From: Chitinophaga pollutisoli
Lineage (GTDB): Bacteria > Bacteroidota > Bacteroidia > Chitinophagales > Chitinophagaceae
Length of the DNA stretch: 64,000 nt
Reading direction: 5' to 3'
NCBI RefSeq assembly: GCF_038396755.1
Contig: NZ_CP149822.1
Span: 4,866,001-4,930,000 of the forward strand
Under the pieces are notes generated by a model. It made no database searches and had not been told where the DNA came from. It worked only from the letters and a program-made list of their open reading frames with translations. This document shows, piece by piece, positions 53,778 through 63,683 of the stretch (position 1 is its first letter; each line of letters starts with the position of its first letter). A program made the translations under genes and the position numbers.

Positions 53778-55871
53778 ATGAAAACAGTTATTGCAGAAAA
53801 ACCAAGCGTAGCAAGAGAAATAGCTAGCTTGTTGGGAGCTTCCGATAAAAAGGACGGTTATCTAACGGGCAACGGCTATTTTGTTACGTGGGCGTTCGGT
53901 CATTTAATTGGCTTGGGAATGCCTGAAGACTACGGGATTTCGAGGTTTGATAAGGCTTCATTGCCTATCCTCCCGAACCCGTTTATATTGACCGTTAAAA
54001 AGGTCAAAAAAGAAAAAGGCTATCAACCCGATGCTGGCGCAATGAAGCAACTAAAAATCATCAAAGATTTGTTTCATAAAAGCGACAGCATTATTGTTGC
54101 TACTGATGCAGGACGTGAGGGCGAGTTAATTTTCAGGTATATTTACGAATACCTGAAATGCAGCAAACCCTTTGAGCGGCTTTGGATAAGCTCGCTTACC
54201 GAAAAAGCAATCAAGCAAGGGTTTGACAGCCTGAAAGACGGCAAAGCATTTGACGGATTGTATCAGGCTGCGCAAGGCAGAAGCCGTGCCGATTGGCTGG
54301 TGGGCATCAATGCCACCCAAGCGTTGAGTATTTCCGCAGGAAACGGCATTTATTCATTGGGCAGAGTACAAACACCTACATTGGCTCTGATTTGCAAACG
54401 CTATTTGGAAAACAAAAATTTCTCTATTAAGAAGTATTGGCAAATTCAGCTTTTGCACCACAAAGAGGATATAGATTTTAAAAGTATCTCCAAATCCAAA
54501 TGGGACGAACAAAAGTTAGCGGAAGATACATTGCGGTCAATCCAACGACACGGAACTGCTACGGTGATTTCGGGGGAAAGTAAAAACGTAACGGAGCAAC
54601 CGCCTTTATTGTTTGACCTGACAGGACTGCAAAAGGAAGCCAACAAAAAGCTCAATCTATCCGCCGACCAAACGCTCAATATCGCCCAAAGCCTGTACGA
54701 AAAGAAATTTATTACCTATCCCCGTACCGGAAGCAAATATATTCCTGAAGATATGTGGGCGGAAGTTCCCAACCTTGTCAGGGCTTTGCAGGACAACGAT
54801 AATTTCAGGCAAGCGGTATCAAAATTAAAATGGGGGCGGTTCAATAAGCGAATTGTAAACGATTTGCGAGTAACAGACCACCACGGTTTACTCATAACCG
54901 ACAAAATCCCGTCTGCCCTGAATGCGGACGAAACAAAGGTGTACAATATGATTGCCTTTCGACTGCTCGAAGCCATATCACAAGCCTGTGTAAAAGAAGT
55001 AACGGATATAGCATTGGAAGTGTCGCACTACGATTTTACCCTGAAAGGCTGTAAGATTTTAGAGGCTGGCTGGCGTTCCATAAAAGGCAATTTCTCGGAC
55101 GAAGATACCGAACCGATACGGGACTTGCCCGAACTGAGAAAGGGCGACGAACTGAAAATAAAAGAAGCCTCCGTTTTGGAGAAGAAAACCAAACCGCCTG
55201 TGCTGTTTACCGAAGCCGGACTATTGTCGGCAATGGAAAACGCAGGCAGGGAAATCGAAAACGAGGACGAACGGAAAGCCCTGCAAAATATCGGTATCGG
55301 TACGCCTGCCACAAGAGCCGCCATAATCGAAACCCTGTTTACCCGTAATTATATCCAACGGGATAAAAAAGCCTTAATACCAACGGAGAAAGGATTGCAG
55401 GTATATGAATTGGTAAAAGACCGCAAAATTGCGGACGTAGCTATGACCGCCGAATGGGAATTGGCTTTGCAGAAAATCGAAAACAACGAAGTTGATGCAC
55501 GGGTATTTCTTAGGGAAATGGAAGCCTATGCAAAGTCTATAACAGACGAGCTGCTGCAAACCTCTATTGCAAATGAGAACCTGCCGAAACTGACCTGCCC
55601 GAAATGCAAAAGCCAGCAACTTATCATCCGTGATAAGATTGTAAAATGCCCTGACGAACATTGTAATTGGGTACAGTTCCGCAAAGTTTGCGAAGTGCAA
55701 TTAAGCATAGCCGATATTACAAGCCTTGTCAATAACGGCAAAACGGGTCTGATTAAGGGAATGAAAAGCAAAGCCGGAAAGAAATTCGATGCCTACATCG
55801 TGTTGAATGAGAACGCCGAAAGTTCCTTTGAGTTTGAGAAAAAGAAAAGCACTAAACGCAATGGAAAATAA
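53778..55871 (+). CDS. topB: Type IA DNA topoisomerase III (Exc-like)
   Basis: This 697-residue topoisomerase has the TOPRIM domain at the N-terminus (MKTVIAEKPSVAREIASLLG, IIVATDAGREGELIFRYIYEYL) and the catalytic Tyr314 in KKFITYPRTGSKYIPEDM. It also has the archetypal GRVQTPTLALICKRYLE and TEAGLLSAMENAGREIENEDERKALQNIGIGTPATRA motifs. A C4 zinc-ribbon-like tail follows (LTCPKCKSQQL...VKCPDEHC). It relaxes or decatenates single-stranded regions. In CTnDOT the topoisomerase Exc is encoded at the end of the excision operon and is needed for excision in vivo. It begins 2 bp after the DUF3945 stop. Confidence 0.95.
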   Translation: MKTVIAEKPSVAREIASLLGASDKKDGYLTGNGYFVTWAFGHLIGLGMPEDYGISRFDKASLPILPNPFILTVKKVKKEKGYQPDAGAMKQLKIIKDLFHKSDSIIVATDAGREGELIFRYIYEYLKCSKPFERLWISSLTEKAIKQGFDSLKDGKAFDGLYQAAQGRSRADWLVGINATQALSISAGNGIYSLGRVQTPTLALICKRYLENKNFSIKKYWQIQLLHHKEDIDFKSISKSKWDEQKLAEDTLRSIQRHGTATVISGESKNVTEQPPLLFDLTGLQKEANKKLNLSADQTLNIAQSLYEKKFITYPRTGSKYIPEDMWAEVPNLVRALQDNDNFRQAVSKLKWGRFNKRIVNDLRVTDHHGLLITDKIPSALNADETKVYNMIAFRLLEAISQACVKEVTDIALEVSHYDFTLKGCKILEAGWRSIKGNFSDEDTEPIRDLPELRKGDELKIKEASVLEKKTKPPVLFTEAGLLSAMENAGREIENEDERKALQNIGIGTPATRAAIIETLFTRNYIQRDKKALIPTEKGLQVYELVKDRKIADVAMTAEWELALQKIENNEVDARVFLREMEAYAKSITDELLQTSIANENLPKLTCPKCKSQQLIIRDKIVKCPDEHCNWVQFRKVCEVQLSIADITSLVNNGKTGLIKGMKSKAGKKFDAYIVLNENAESSFEFEKKKSTKRNGK

Positions 55872-56742
55872 GCCAACCATTATACCCAAAGAAATCAGCA
55901 ATCTGATTTATACCATTCGGGATAAACAAGTAATGCTGGATAGCGACCTCGCAACTTTGTATCAGGTAGAAACCAAAATACTGAACAAAGCCGTAAAACG
56001 GAATTTAGACAGGTTCCCCGATAAATTCTGCTTTCAACTGACCGATGAGGAAAGCGATTTTTTGAGGTTCCAAATTGGAACCTCAAACGTAGGGCGAGGC
56101 GGAAGACGGTATTTGCCCTACGTTTTTACCGAACAAGGTATCGCAATGCTCTCGGCTGTGTTGCGTTCTGATGTTGCCGTAAGGGTAAGTATTGAGATAA
56201 TGGATGCCTTTGTAGAAATGCGGCGTATGCTTATCAGTAACGCCTCTTTGTTTCATCGTTTGGATAAAATCGAAATCAGGCAATTACAGGCAGACCAAAA
56301 AATCGAGGAAATATTTAAGGCTTTGGAAAGCGACAAGCTCCACAGCGAAAAAGGTATCTTCTACAACGGGCAGGTATTTGATGCCTACAAGTTTGTAGCT
56401 GATATTATCCGAAATGCCGAAAGCTCCATTATCCTGCTCGACAATTATGCAGATGATACAGTGCTGACCTTGTTGGGCAAACGCAAGGATAATGTAACGG
56501 CAAAAATCTACACCAAAGCTATCAGCAATCAGCTACGGCTGGACGTGCAACGCTACAACAGTCAATATGCCCCGATAGAAATTGAGCTGTTCCCTGATGC
56601 CCACGACCGATTTTTGATAATCGACCAAATGGAGCTGTATCATATCGGAGCCTCGCTCAAAGATTTGGGTAAAAAGTGGTTCGCATTTTCCCGAATGGAT
56701 ATAGAAGTCGGCAGGATGCTCCAACTCCTGAATAACAACTAA
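55861..56742 (+). CDS. ORF6N-domain protein with C-terminal PLD-like region
   Basis: The start MENKPTIIPKEISNLIYTIRDKQVML overlaps the topB stop by 11 bp and was preferred to a longer frame reaching into topB. The N-terminal ORF6N (KilA-N related) DNA-binding domain is clear: MLDSDLATLYQVETKILNKAVKRNLDRFPDKFCFQLTDEE and GGRRYLPYVFTEQGIAMLSAVLRS. A coiled stretch follows, then a domain resembling phospholipase D-like folds (SIILLDNYADDTVLTLL, AHDRFLIIDQMELYHIGASLKDLG). In that domain the usual HxK motif is reduced to HDRF, so catalysis is doubtful. The protein has 293 residues. It is probably a regulator carried by the element. Confidence 0.82.
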   Translation: MENKPTIIPKEISNLIYTIRDKQVMLDSDLATLYQVETKILNKAVKRNLDRFPDKFCFQLTDEESDFLRFQIGTSNVGRGGRRYLPYVFTEQGIAMLSAVLRSDVAVRVSIEIMDAFVEMRRMLISNASLFHRLDKIEIRQLQADQKIEEIFKALESDKLHSEKGIFYNGQVFDAYKFVADIIRNAESSIILLDNYADDTVLTLLGKRKDNVTAKIYTKAISNQLRLDVQRYNSQYAPIEIELFPDAHDRFLIIDQMELYHIGASLKDLGKKWFAFSRMDIEVGRMLQLLNNN

Positions 56743-56768
56743 GCCTCTGAAAATTCAGAGGCTTTTTT
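56741..56768 (+). terminator. Rho-independent terminator after the ORF6N gene
   Basis: AAGCCTCTGA / TCAGAGGCTT, a 10-bp perfect stem with a 4-nt loop, runs into T6 and overlaps the ORF6N stop codon. It closes the xis-topB-ORF6N transcription unit. Confidence 0.9.
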
Positions 56769-56883
56769 ATGCCCTGTTGCGACAAATCCTGCCTTTCAAA
56801 GCCAAACCCTGCCACATCTTCAAAGGCATTTGCTGCCTGCTCTAATTTTAGGCTTTACGCAAAATTTCTAAACAAAAATTATT

Positions 56884-57321
56884 ATGAGTACACAGCAAAA
56901 AGACTTGTCGTATTACAGATTACGACTGCAAGAACACCTTAACAGTAGCTTTCCTGAAAAAGCGCACGACCAAAAATTTATCGACCAGCGTGCATCGTGG
57001 GCTGCAAATGCTTACGAGGGTGCGTTCAGTTCCGGCAATGCTATCGACAAATGCGACGAGATAGCCAATTACATACTTTTTGAGGGCTTGCACTTCTCCA
57101 AGTTTGATACCATTTTTCAGGTGGTATGCAATGAGTTTGATACCCTTATGGCAGACGAGGAACTGCGACCATTTGCCCTAAAAATGTTCCCTGTCTGTGC
57201 GCCTGTATTTGAAAAGTACCAATTAACCGATGATTTCGCTTACACCTACGAGTTTGACAAGCTCTACACGGAAGTAACCGGAACTATCGCAATATGGATT
57301 GAGGAAAATGGGCTTCAGTAA
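56884..57321 (+). CDS. DUF1896 family protein
   Basis: The 145-residue acidic cytoplasmic protein begins MSTQQKDLSYYRLRLQEHLNSSFPEKAHDQKFIDQRASWAANAYEGAFSSG, the DUF1896 signature, and ends EKYQLTDDFAYTYEFDKLYTEVTGTIAIWIEENGLQ. The family is found almost only in Bacteroidota conjugative elements, next to the giant methylase/helicase, and has no known activity. Its last 14 bp overlap the start of that helicase gene, so the two are coupled. Confidence 0.9.
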   Translation: MSTQQKDLSYYRLRLQEHLNSSFPEKAHDQKFIDQRASWAANAYEGAFSSGNAIDKCDEIANYILFEGLHFSKFDTIFQVVCNEFDTLMADEELRPFALKMFPVCAPVFEKYQLTDDFAYTYEFDKLYTEVTGTIAIWIEENGLQ

Positions 57322-60300
57322 ACGGCAGCACCTCCTGCACAATATTGAAGCCCTGCGGATTGCTTTTACCTTAGAAAAAGAACAACGGCAAGCCACCGCA
57401 GAGGAAAGACTGCTAATGATGCGTTACAGCGGATTTGGCGGTCTTAAATTCATTTTAAACCCCGTAGCGTACGAAATAGATATTAATAATTGGCGAAAAA
57501 CCGAACACGATTTATTCCCGATTACGCAGGAGCTCCACCAGCTATTAAAAGAAAACGCAACGGACGAAAAGCAATACCGCCGATACGTTGAAAGTATGAA
57601 AAGCTCGGTACTGACCGCTTTTTATACGCCTCCGGAAATCATCAACGCTATATCCACCACATTAAAAGATAACGGTCTGAACATCGACAAATTTCTCGAA
57701 CCGTCGGCAGGTATCGGGTCTTTTGTTCAGTCCTTTGCAGAGAGCCAAACTAAGGTAACTGCCTATGAAAAAGACTTGCTTACGGGCAAAATCTTAAAAC
57801 ACCTTTATCCTGAAAGCAATATCCGTGTGAGCGGCTTTGAGGAAATCCCCGAAAAGGAACACAACAGCTATGATGTAATTGCAAGCAATGTCCCTTTCGG
57901 CGATACCTCCGTGTTCGACCTTTCTTATTCCCGAAGCAAAGACCCAGCAAAAATACAGGCTGCCCGAAGCATTCATAATTATTTCTTTCTGAAAGCAAAT
58001 GATATGCTCCGTGAGGGCGGTTTACAGGCATTCATTACTTCACAGGGAATTTTAAACAGCCCAAAGAATGAGCCGATACGCAGGGCATTAATGGAAAACA
58101 ACAATTTGGTATCTGCAATCCGCTTACCCAATAACCTGTTTACAGATTATGCAGGTACGGAGGTCGGCAGCGATTTAATCATACTCCAAAAAGACAGTAC
58201 AAAGCAAGAGCTTTCTTGGCGAGAAAACCGTTTTTGTGAAAGTTACCTCAACACGGATAACGTATCGGTTAATGTGTTGCTGGAAAATCCTGTTCGGGCT
58301 GTTCATACCGACCGGAAATTAGATACAGACCCTTACGGGCAACCTGCTATAATCTATACGCACAAAGACGGTGTTGAGGGCATTGCAAAAGACCTCAAAC
58401 AAATGCTTTCCGATGATTTTGGAAAGCACCTGAATTGGTCTTTGTACACAGGCGAAAGCAACAATGAGCCTATCGTACAAATTCCGGTGCAACCAACGGT
58501 AACACCTCCGCCTCCGGTTATGGAGCGTGAAATCTTCCAACCGGAACAACCTCGCTTTACACCAGCTCCCACAGTACAGGAAAGCCCACAGGAACAAGTG
58601 CAGCTTAGTATTTTCGACTTGTTTGAGAATGCAGGCGAAACCGTCGCCGTTCTTGCTCCGCCTAAGCGAACCACAAGAGCCCAAAGGCAGACCAATAACC
58701 GCCATAGAACGCCTATCGGTCGCCAACCGGACTTATTCAGTGGGGCAATGCAACAGCCGTACACGCAGCCTGCTCCCAATGGCAAGGTCAATAGAACCTC
58801 CGAACCCAAAAGTATAAAACCGGAAGTAATTGGAGATTTATTTTCACAGCCGGACGGAAATAACCTGGCTAATCAGCCAGACGTTTCCGTCGCTGTTCCT
58901 GCCTCTGTTCCCGAACCTGCTTTATACAGTCAGGAATTACAATCATTCCACCGTAACGATTGCCTTGTGGTAGATAACGGCTGGGTGGGCTATTTGCAGG
59001 AGGTTGATAAGGATGATAAAACGGCAATGTTCCACCCCTTGCAATTATCGCCTCCCCAAAAAGCAAGAGCCGAAGCCTATATCGCAGTACGTGATACCTA
59101 CAACGACCTGTATAAAAAGGAAGCCGAAAAACAAACCGAACATAAGGAAGAAAGGGAAAACCTTAACCGTCTGTACGATGCCTTTGTAAAAAAGTACAGC
59201 AACCTGAACAGTGCCGATAATATCAAGCTGATTAAAACAGACAGTGCCGGAAAAGAAATCCCGTATTTGGAGCGTGTAAAAGGCGGTATCGTTCAGAAAG
59301 CGGATATATTCAGCCACCCGGTAAGTTTTTCTACCACCACATTGGCAACCGACAATCCGCAGGAAGCATTGGCTTCCTCGCTGAACAAATACGGGGCAGT
59401 TGATTTGGACTATATGTCCGAAATCAGCAATATGACTGCCGATGCCCTGAAAGAGCATTTACACGGTCGTATTTTTTACAATCCATTGGAAAGGGAGTAC
59501 GAGATTGCCGAACGCTGGATAGCTGGTAACGTAGTGGAAAAAGCCAAAGAAATCAGAGCCTACGTTGAACAAAATCCCGAAGATAAGGAAGCCAAACAAA
59601 GCCTTACGGTATTGGAGGATGCCCGACCTAGACGTATCGAATTTGAGGAGCTGGACTTCAACCTCGGCGAACGCTGGATACCCACAGGCATTTATGCCAA
59701 ATTTGCCTCGCACCTGTTTGATGCAGATGTGAAAATCCACTATTCGGACAGCTCCGATGATTTTTCGGTAATCTGTAATCAGGGAAACCAAAATATTTGG
59801 GTAAAGTATGCGGTAAAGGCAGAAGGCCGGACGTTTGACGGCGTTGCCCTGCTGAAGCACGCCCTTGTGAATACAACGCCTGATATAACGAAAAAAATCG
59901 AGGTGGACGGGCAGGAAGTCAAGGTCAGGGATATGGAAGCCGTACAAATGGCTAATACCAAAATTGACGAAATCCGCTCCGCTTTTACCGATTGGCTCTT
60001 TGCACAATCCGACGAATTTAAAACAAGGCTTACCGACCAATACAACGATACGTTTAACTGTTTTGTACGCCCCAATTATGACGGTTCTCATCAGGACTTT
60101 GCAGGCTTAGACCGCAAAGGTTTGGGTATCGAAGACCTGTACAGTAGCCAAAAGGACACTGTTTGGATGATTAAGCTGAACAGCGGTGCAATCTGCGACC
60201 ACGAGGTCGGTGCTGGGAAAACACTCATAATGTGTACGGCAGCACAGGAAATGAAGCGATTGGGCTTAGCGCACAAACCAATGATAATCGGGTTAAAAAG

Positions 60301-62748
60301 CAATGTTCACGAAATTGCCGAAGCCTACCGCACAGCCTATCCCCACGCTAAAATATTGTTTCCGGGCAAAGAAGATTTTACACCACAAAAACGCCTGCGG
60401 ATTTTCGGGGATATTAAAAACAATGATTGGGATTGTGTGATACTCACGCACGACCAATTCGGTATGATACCGCAAAGCCCCGAAATCCAAAAGGAAATCC
60501 TCGAAATAGAATTGGATAATGTGGAGCGTAACCTCTACGCAATGGAGGCAGACGGTGCGGAAGTAACAAGGGGTATGCTCGCTGGAGCTATCAAGCGAAA
60601 GGACAATCTCGAAGTGAAGCTAAAAACTTTACAGCACGATATTGAGAACCGCAAAGATGATATTGTGGACTTTAAAATGATGGGCATTGACCATTTGTTC
60701 ATTGACGAAAGCCACCAATTCAAAAACCTGATGTTCAATACCCGTCATAGTAGAGTTGCCGGATGGGTAACGTGGACGGCAGCCAAAAGGCAATGAACCT
60801 GCTGTTTGCTATCCGTACCATTCAGGAGCGTATTGATGCCGATATGGGCGCAACCTTTCTATCGGGAACAACTATCAGCAATTCATTAACGGAGCTGTAC
60901 CTGCTGTTCAAATACCTGCGGCCACGAGCATTAGAGAAACAGGGTATTAACTGTTTCGATGCTTGGGCTGCAATTTATGCCCGTAAAACAACGGATTATG
61001 AATTTTCGGTAGCTAACAATATTGTAGCAAAAGAACGCTTCCGTTATTTCATCAAAGTACCGGAGCTGGCACAGTTCTACTCTGAAATTACGGATTACAG
61101 GACTGCCAAAGATATTGGCATTGACCGCCCCGAAAAAAATGAAATCCTGTACAATATTCCGCCTACGCCGGACCAAGAGGAATTTATACAAAACCTTATG
61201 GGATTTGCGAAGTCCGGCGATGCGACGTTGTTAGGCAGATTACCGCTGTCAAAATCGGAAGAAAAAGCCAAAATGCTTATCGCTACGGACTACGCCCGTA
61301 AGATGTCTTTGGATATGCGAATGGTAAGCGGAATTTACGAAGACCACCCCGATAACAAAGCCTCGCACTGTGCCGAAAATATTGCAAAATATTACAACAA
61401 ATTCAACGCACAGAAAGGAACGCAGTTCGTATTCTCGGATTTGGGAACCTACAAGCCGAACGAGTGGAATGTGTACTCGGAAATCAAACGCAAGCTCGTG
61501 GAAGACCACGGCATACCAGCGAATGAAATCCGGTTTATTCAGGAAGCCAAAACCGACAATCAGCGTAAAGCCCTTATCAAAGGAATGAATGAGGGCAAAA
61601 TCCGTGTGCTGTTCGGCTCAACAAGTATGCTCGGTACGGGCGTAAACGCACAGAAACGGGCGGTTGCCGTGCATCATTTAGATACGCCGTGGCGGCCGTC
61701 TGACCTTGCCCAGCGTGACGGCAGGGCAATCCGCAAAGGCAATGAAATTGCCAAGCATTTTGCCAATAACAAAGTTGATGTACTTATTTACGCTGTTGAG
61801 AAATCGCTGGATAGCTATAAATTCAACCTGCTGTTCAATAAACAGCTATTCATCGACCAATTAAAATCCAACAATCTCGGCAAACGAACTATTGACGAGG
61901 GCAGTATGGACGAAAAATCGGGTATGAATTTCTCTGAATACGTGGCAATCCTGTCAGGCAATACAGACCTGCTGGATAAGGCACGGGTTGAAAAACAGGT
62001 TGCCGGATTGGAAAGCGAAAAGCAAGCCTTTACCCGTTCCAAGTACAGTGCCAAAGCCAAATTGGAAGATTATACAAAAGAGTTTGACCAAGCTAAATCA
62101 CGCCTCAACCGAATGACAACGGATTGGGATAATTTACAGAAACGCATACAGAAACGGCAGGACGGTAAAATCTTAAATCCTGTTCAGTTGGAGGGCTTAC
62201 CGCCCAATGCGAACGTTAAACAGATTGGAACCAAGCTCAATGAAATTGCAGACAAAGCCCGTACAGGTGGGGATTATCAGGAGATTGGCAGTTTGTACGG
62301 TTTTCAGCTATTGGTTAAAACGGAAATGTCCGAAAAAGACGGCGTAGATATTCGGGTAAACCGATTTTTTATACAGGGAGAGGGTAACATTAAGTACAAT
62401 CACAATTTTGGTGTGATTGCCAAAGACCCTGAAACCGCCTCTTTAAACTTTTTGAGAGCGTTGGAAAAAATACCGCCACTTATGGTAAAGGAACAAGAAA
62501 GCATTGCGAGTTACCAAAAGGATATACCTGTGCTTCAGGAGGTCGTTAATGGTACGTGGACTAAGGAGAGCCGACTGAGTGAACTCAAAACTGAGCTGGC
62601 TTCTATCGAGCGGAAGATACAGCTATCAATCGAACCGGAGAAAAAAGGAGAACCTGCGGAACAGGTCGAAAAAAAGCAAGAAACGCCAAAGGTTTCGGAG
62701 AGTATTATTCGGACAAAAGGGGTTCATTTGCCAAGAGGGATATTGTAA
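57308..62748 (+). pseudogene. Giant N6-adenine methylase / SNF2-like helicase of the conjugative element, frameshifted
   Basis: The start ATG (MGFSKRQHLLHNIEALR) lies inside the end of the DUF1896 gene. The first frame holds a methylase-like domain (FLEPSAGIGSFVQSFAES, motif IV-like ASNVPFGD), a long linker with Pro/Gln-rich sections, and the helicase N-half with Walker A GAGKT (ICDHEVGAGKTLIM) and the DEAH variant DESH (LFIDESHQFKNL). It breaks after HSRVAG. The -1 frame continues with [20 protein letters not shown] and contains helicase motif VI ([22 protein letters not shown]) and coiled-coil segments. The joined protein is about 1816 residues. The shift is at 60761-60766; one extra T gives RVAGLGNVDGSQ, the family sequence. 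Its role in transfer or anti-restriction is unproven. Confidence 0.85.
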
Positions 62749-62787
62749 AAAGTAAGAGCGGATCTGCAAAGTCCGCTCTTACTTTTT
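62747..62787. terminator. Bidirectional terminator between convergent element genes
   Basis: AAAAAGTAAGAGCGGA and TCCGCTCTTACTTTTT form a 16-bp perfect stem with a 9-nt loop, with A5 and T5 at the outer ends. It terminates both the rightward helicase transcript and the leftward second rteC transcript. Confidence 0.92.
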
Positions 62788-62806
62788 ATCTTCTATCTAA
62801 TGACTG

Positions 62807-63633
62807 CTACCGCTCGTCCTGTTCGTCCATTCTCTTAATCAGGGCATCACGCAGGCTGTCAAGGAATTTTGTGCGGTTCATTTTTCGGGACTTGAGTTCT
62901 AAAAATGTATGGTAAAAATCGCCCAAGTCAATATTAAAATGGTTTTCAAAAAATCTAACAATGGTAATAATGTCTGTATTCCCATTGTTAAATACACCTT
63001 GCGAATGCACTGCGTAAATCAATTCGGTCGCTGCCGCTTTAGTTCCCGTCCAATTTAAGGGCGAATTAGCAAACGACTTTCTATTCTGATAGTTATGTAG
63101 CTGGTCTTCAAGATAGACCTGTATCCGGTCATTCGCTATAATTTTCGCTACTTTATAATCGTGGGAAGTAGAGAACCGATGGTCTGTTTCAAAATAAACG
63201 GTATCTAAACTTAACTTGATGTCGTGCTGTCCACGAACAAAATATTTGCAATCAAGATAGGTACTGTCGGTTCTGTAATATTTGCAGAACTCAATATTTC
63301 GGTCATAAAACCTTTTGAGTTCCGACATTTCTTTGTTGAGGTAGTTTTCTACAACTTCTTTTCCTCCGAATGGATTTTTGCCTCTATCTTATAAATTGCA
63401 TTGTAAAAGATGAGTTTCGCAACAATGGCAGGTTTTTGATATTTGAAAAAACGAATTTCATTGTCTTTGTTATTGAAACCCATTTTTAAAACAAATTCTT
63501 TCATTTCCGACAAGCATTGCACAATTAGAGGTATAATAACTTCTATGCGTTGTAAGGGATTGTCAATATCAAGCTCAATTGCGGCGATTTCCCTTTCCAA
63601 CTTACTGCGTGTTTCATTGTAATATACTTCCAT
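62807..63633 (-). pseudogene. Second RteC-family gene, frameshifted
   Basis: Frame 1 (MEVYYNETRSKLEREIAAIEL...FVLKMGFNNKDNEIRFFKYQKPAIVAKLIFYNAIYKIEAKIH) is the RteC N-terminal half. It stops soon afterwards, while the -1 frame continues GGKEVVENYLNKEMSELKRFYDRNIEFCKYYRTDSTYLDCKYFVRG and finishes with the RteC C-terminal part (FENHFNIDLGDFYHTFLELKSRKMNRTKFLDSL). The joined product is about 275 residues, against 281 for the first RteC in the window. The shift lies near 63369-63370, where one more T in the coding strand restores KIHFGGKEVV. The two RteC proteins are clearly different in sequence, so this is not a recent duplication. Confidence 0.85.
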
Positions 63634-63683
63634 TTTTTATTACCATTATATATAGGTTTGCATTTTGAAAATTGTCAGTGCTG

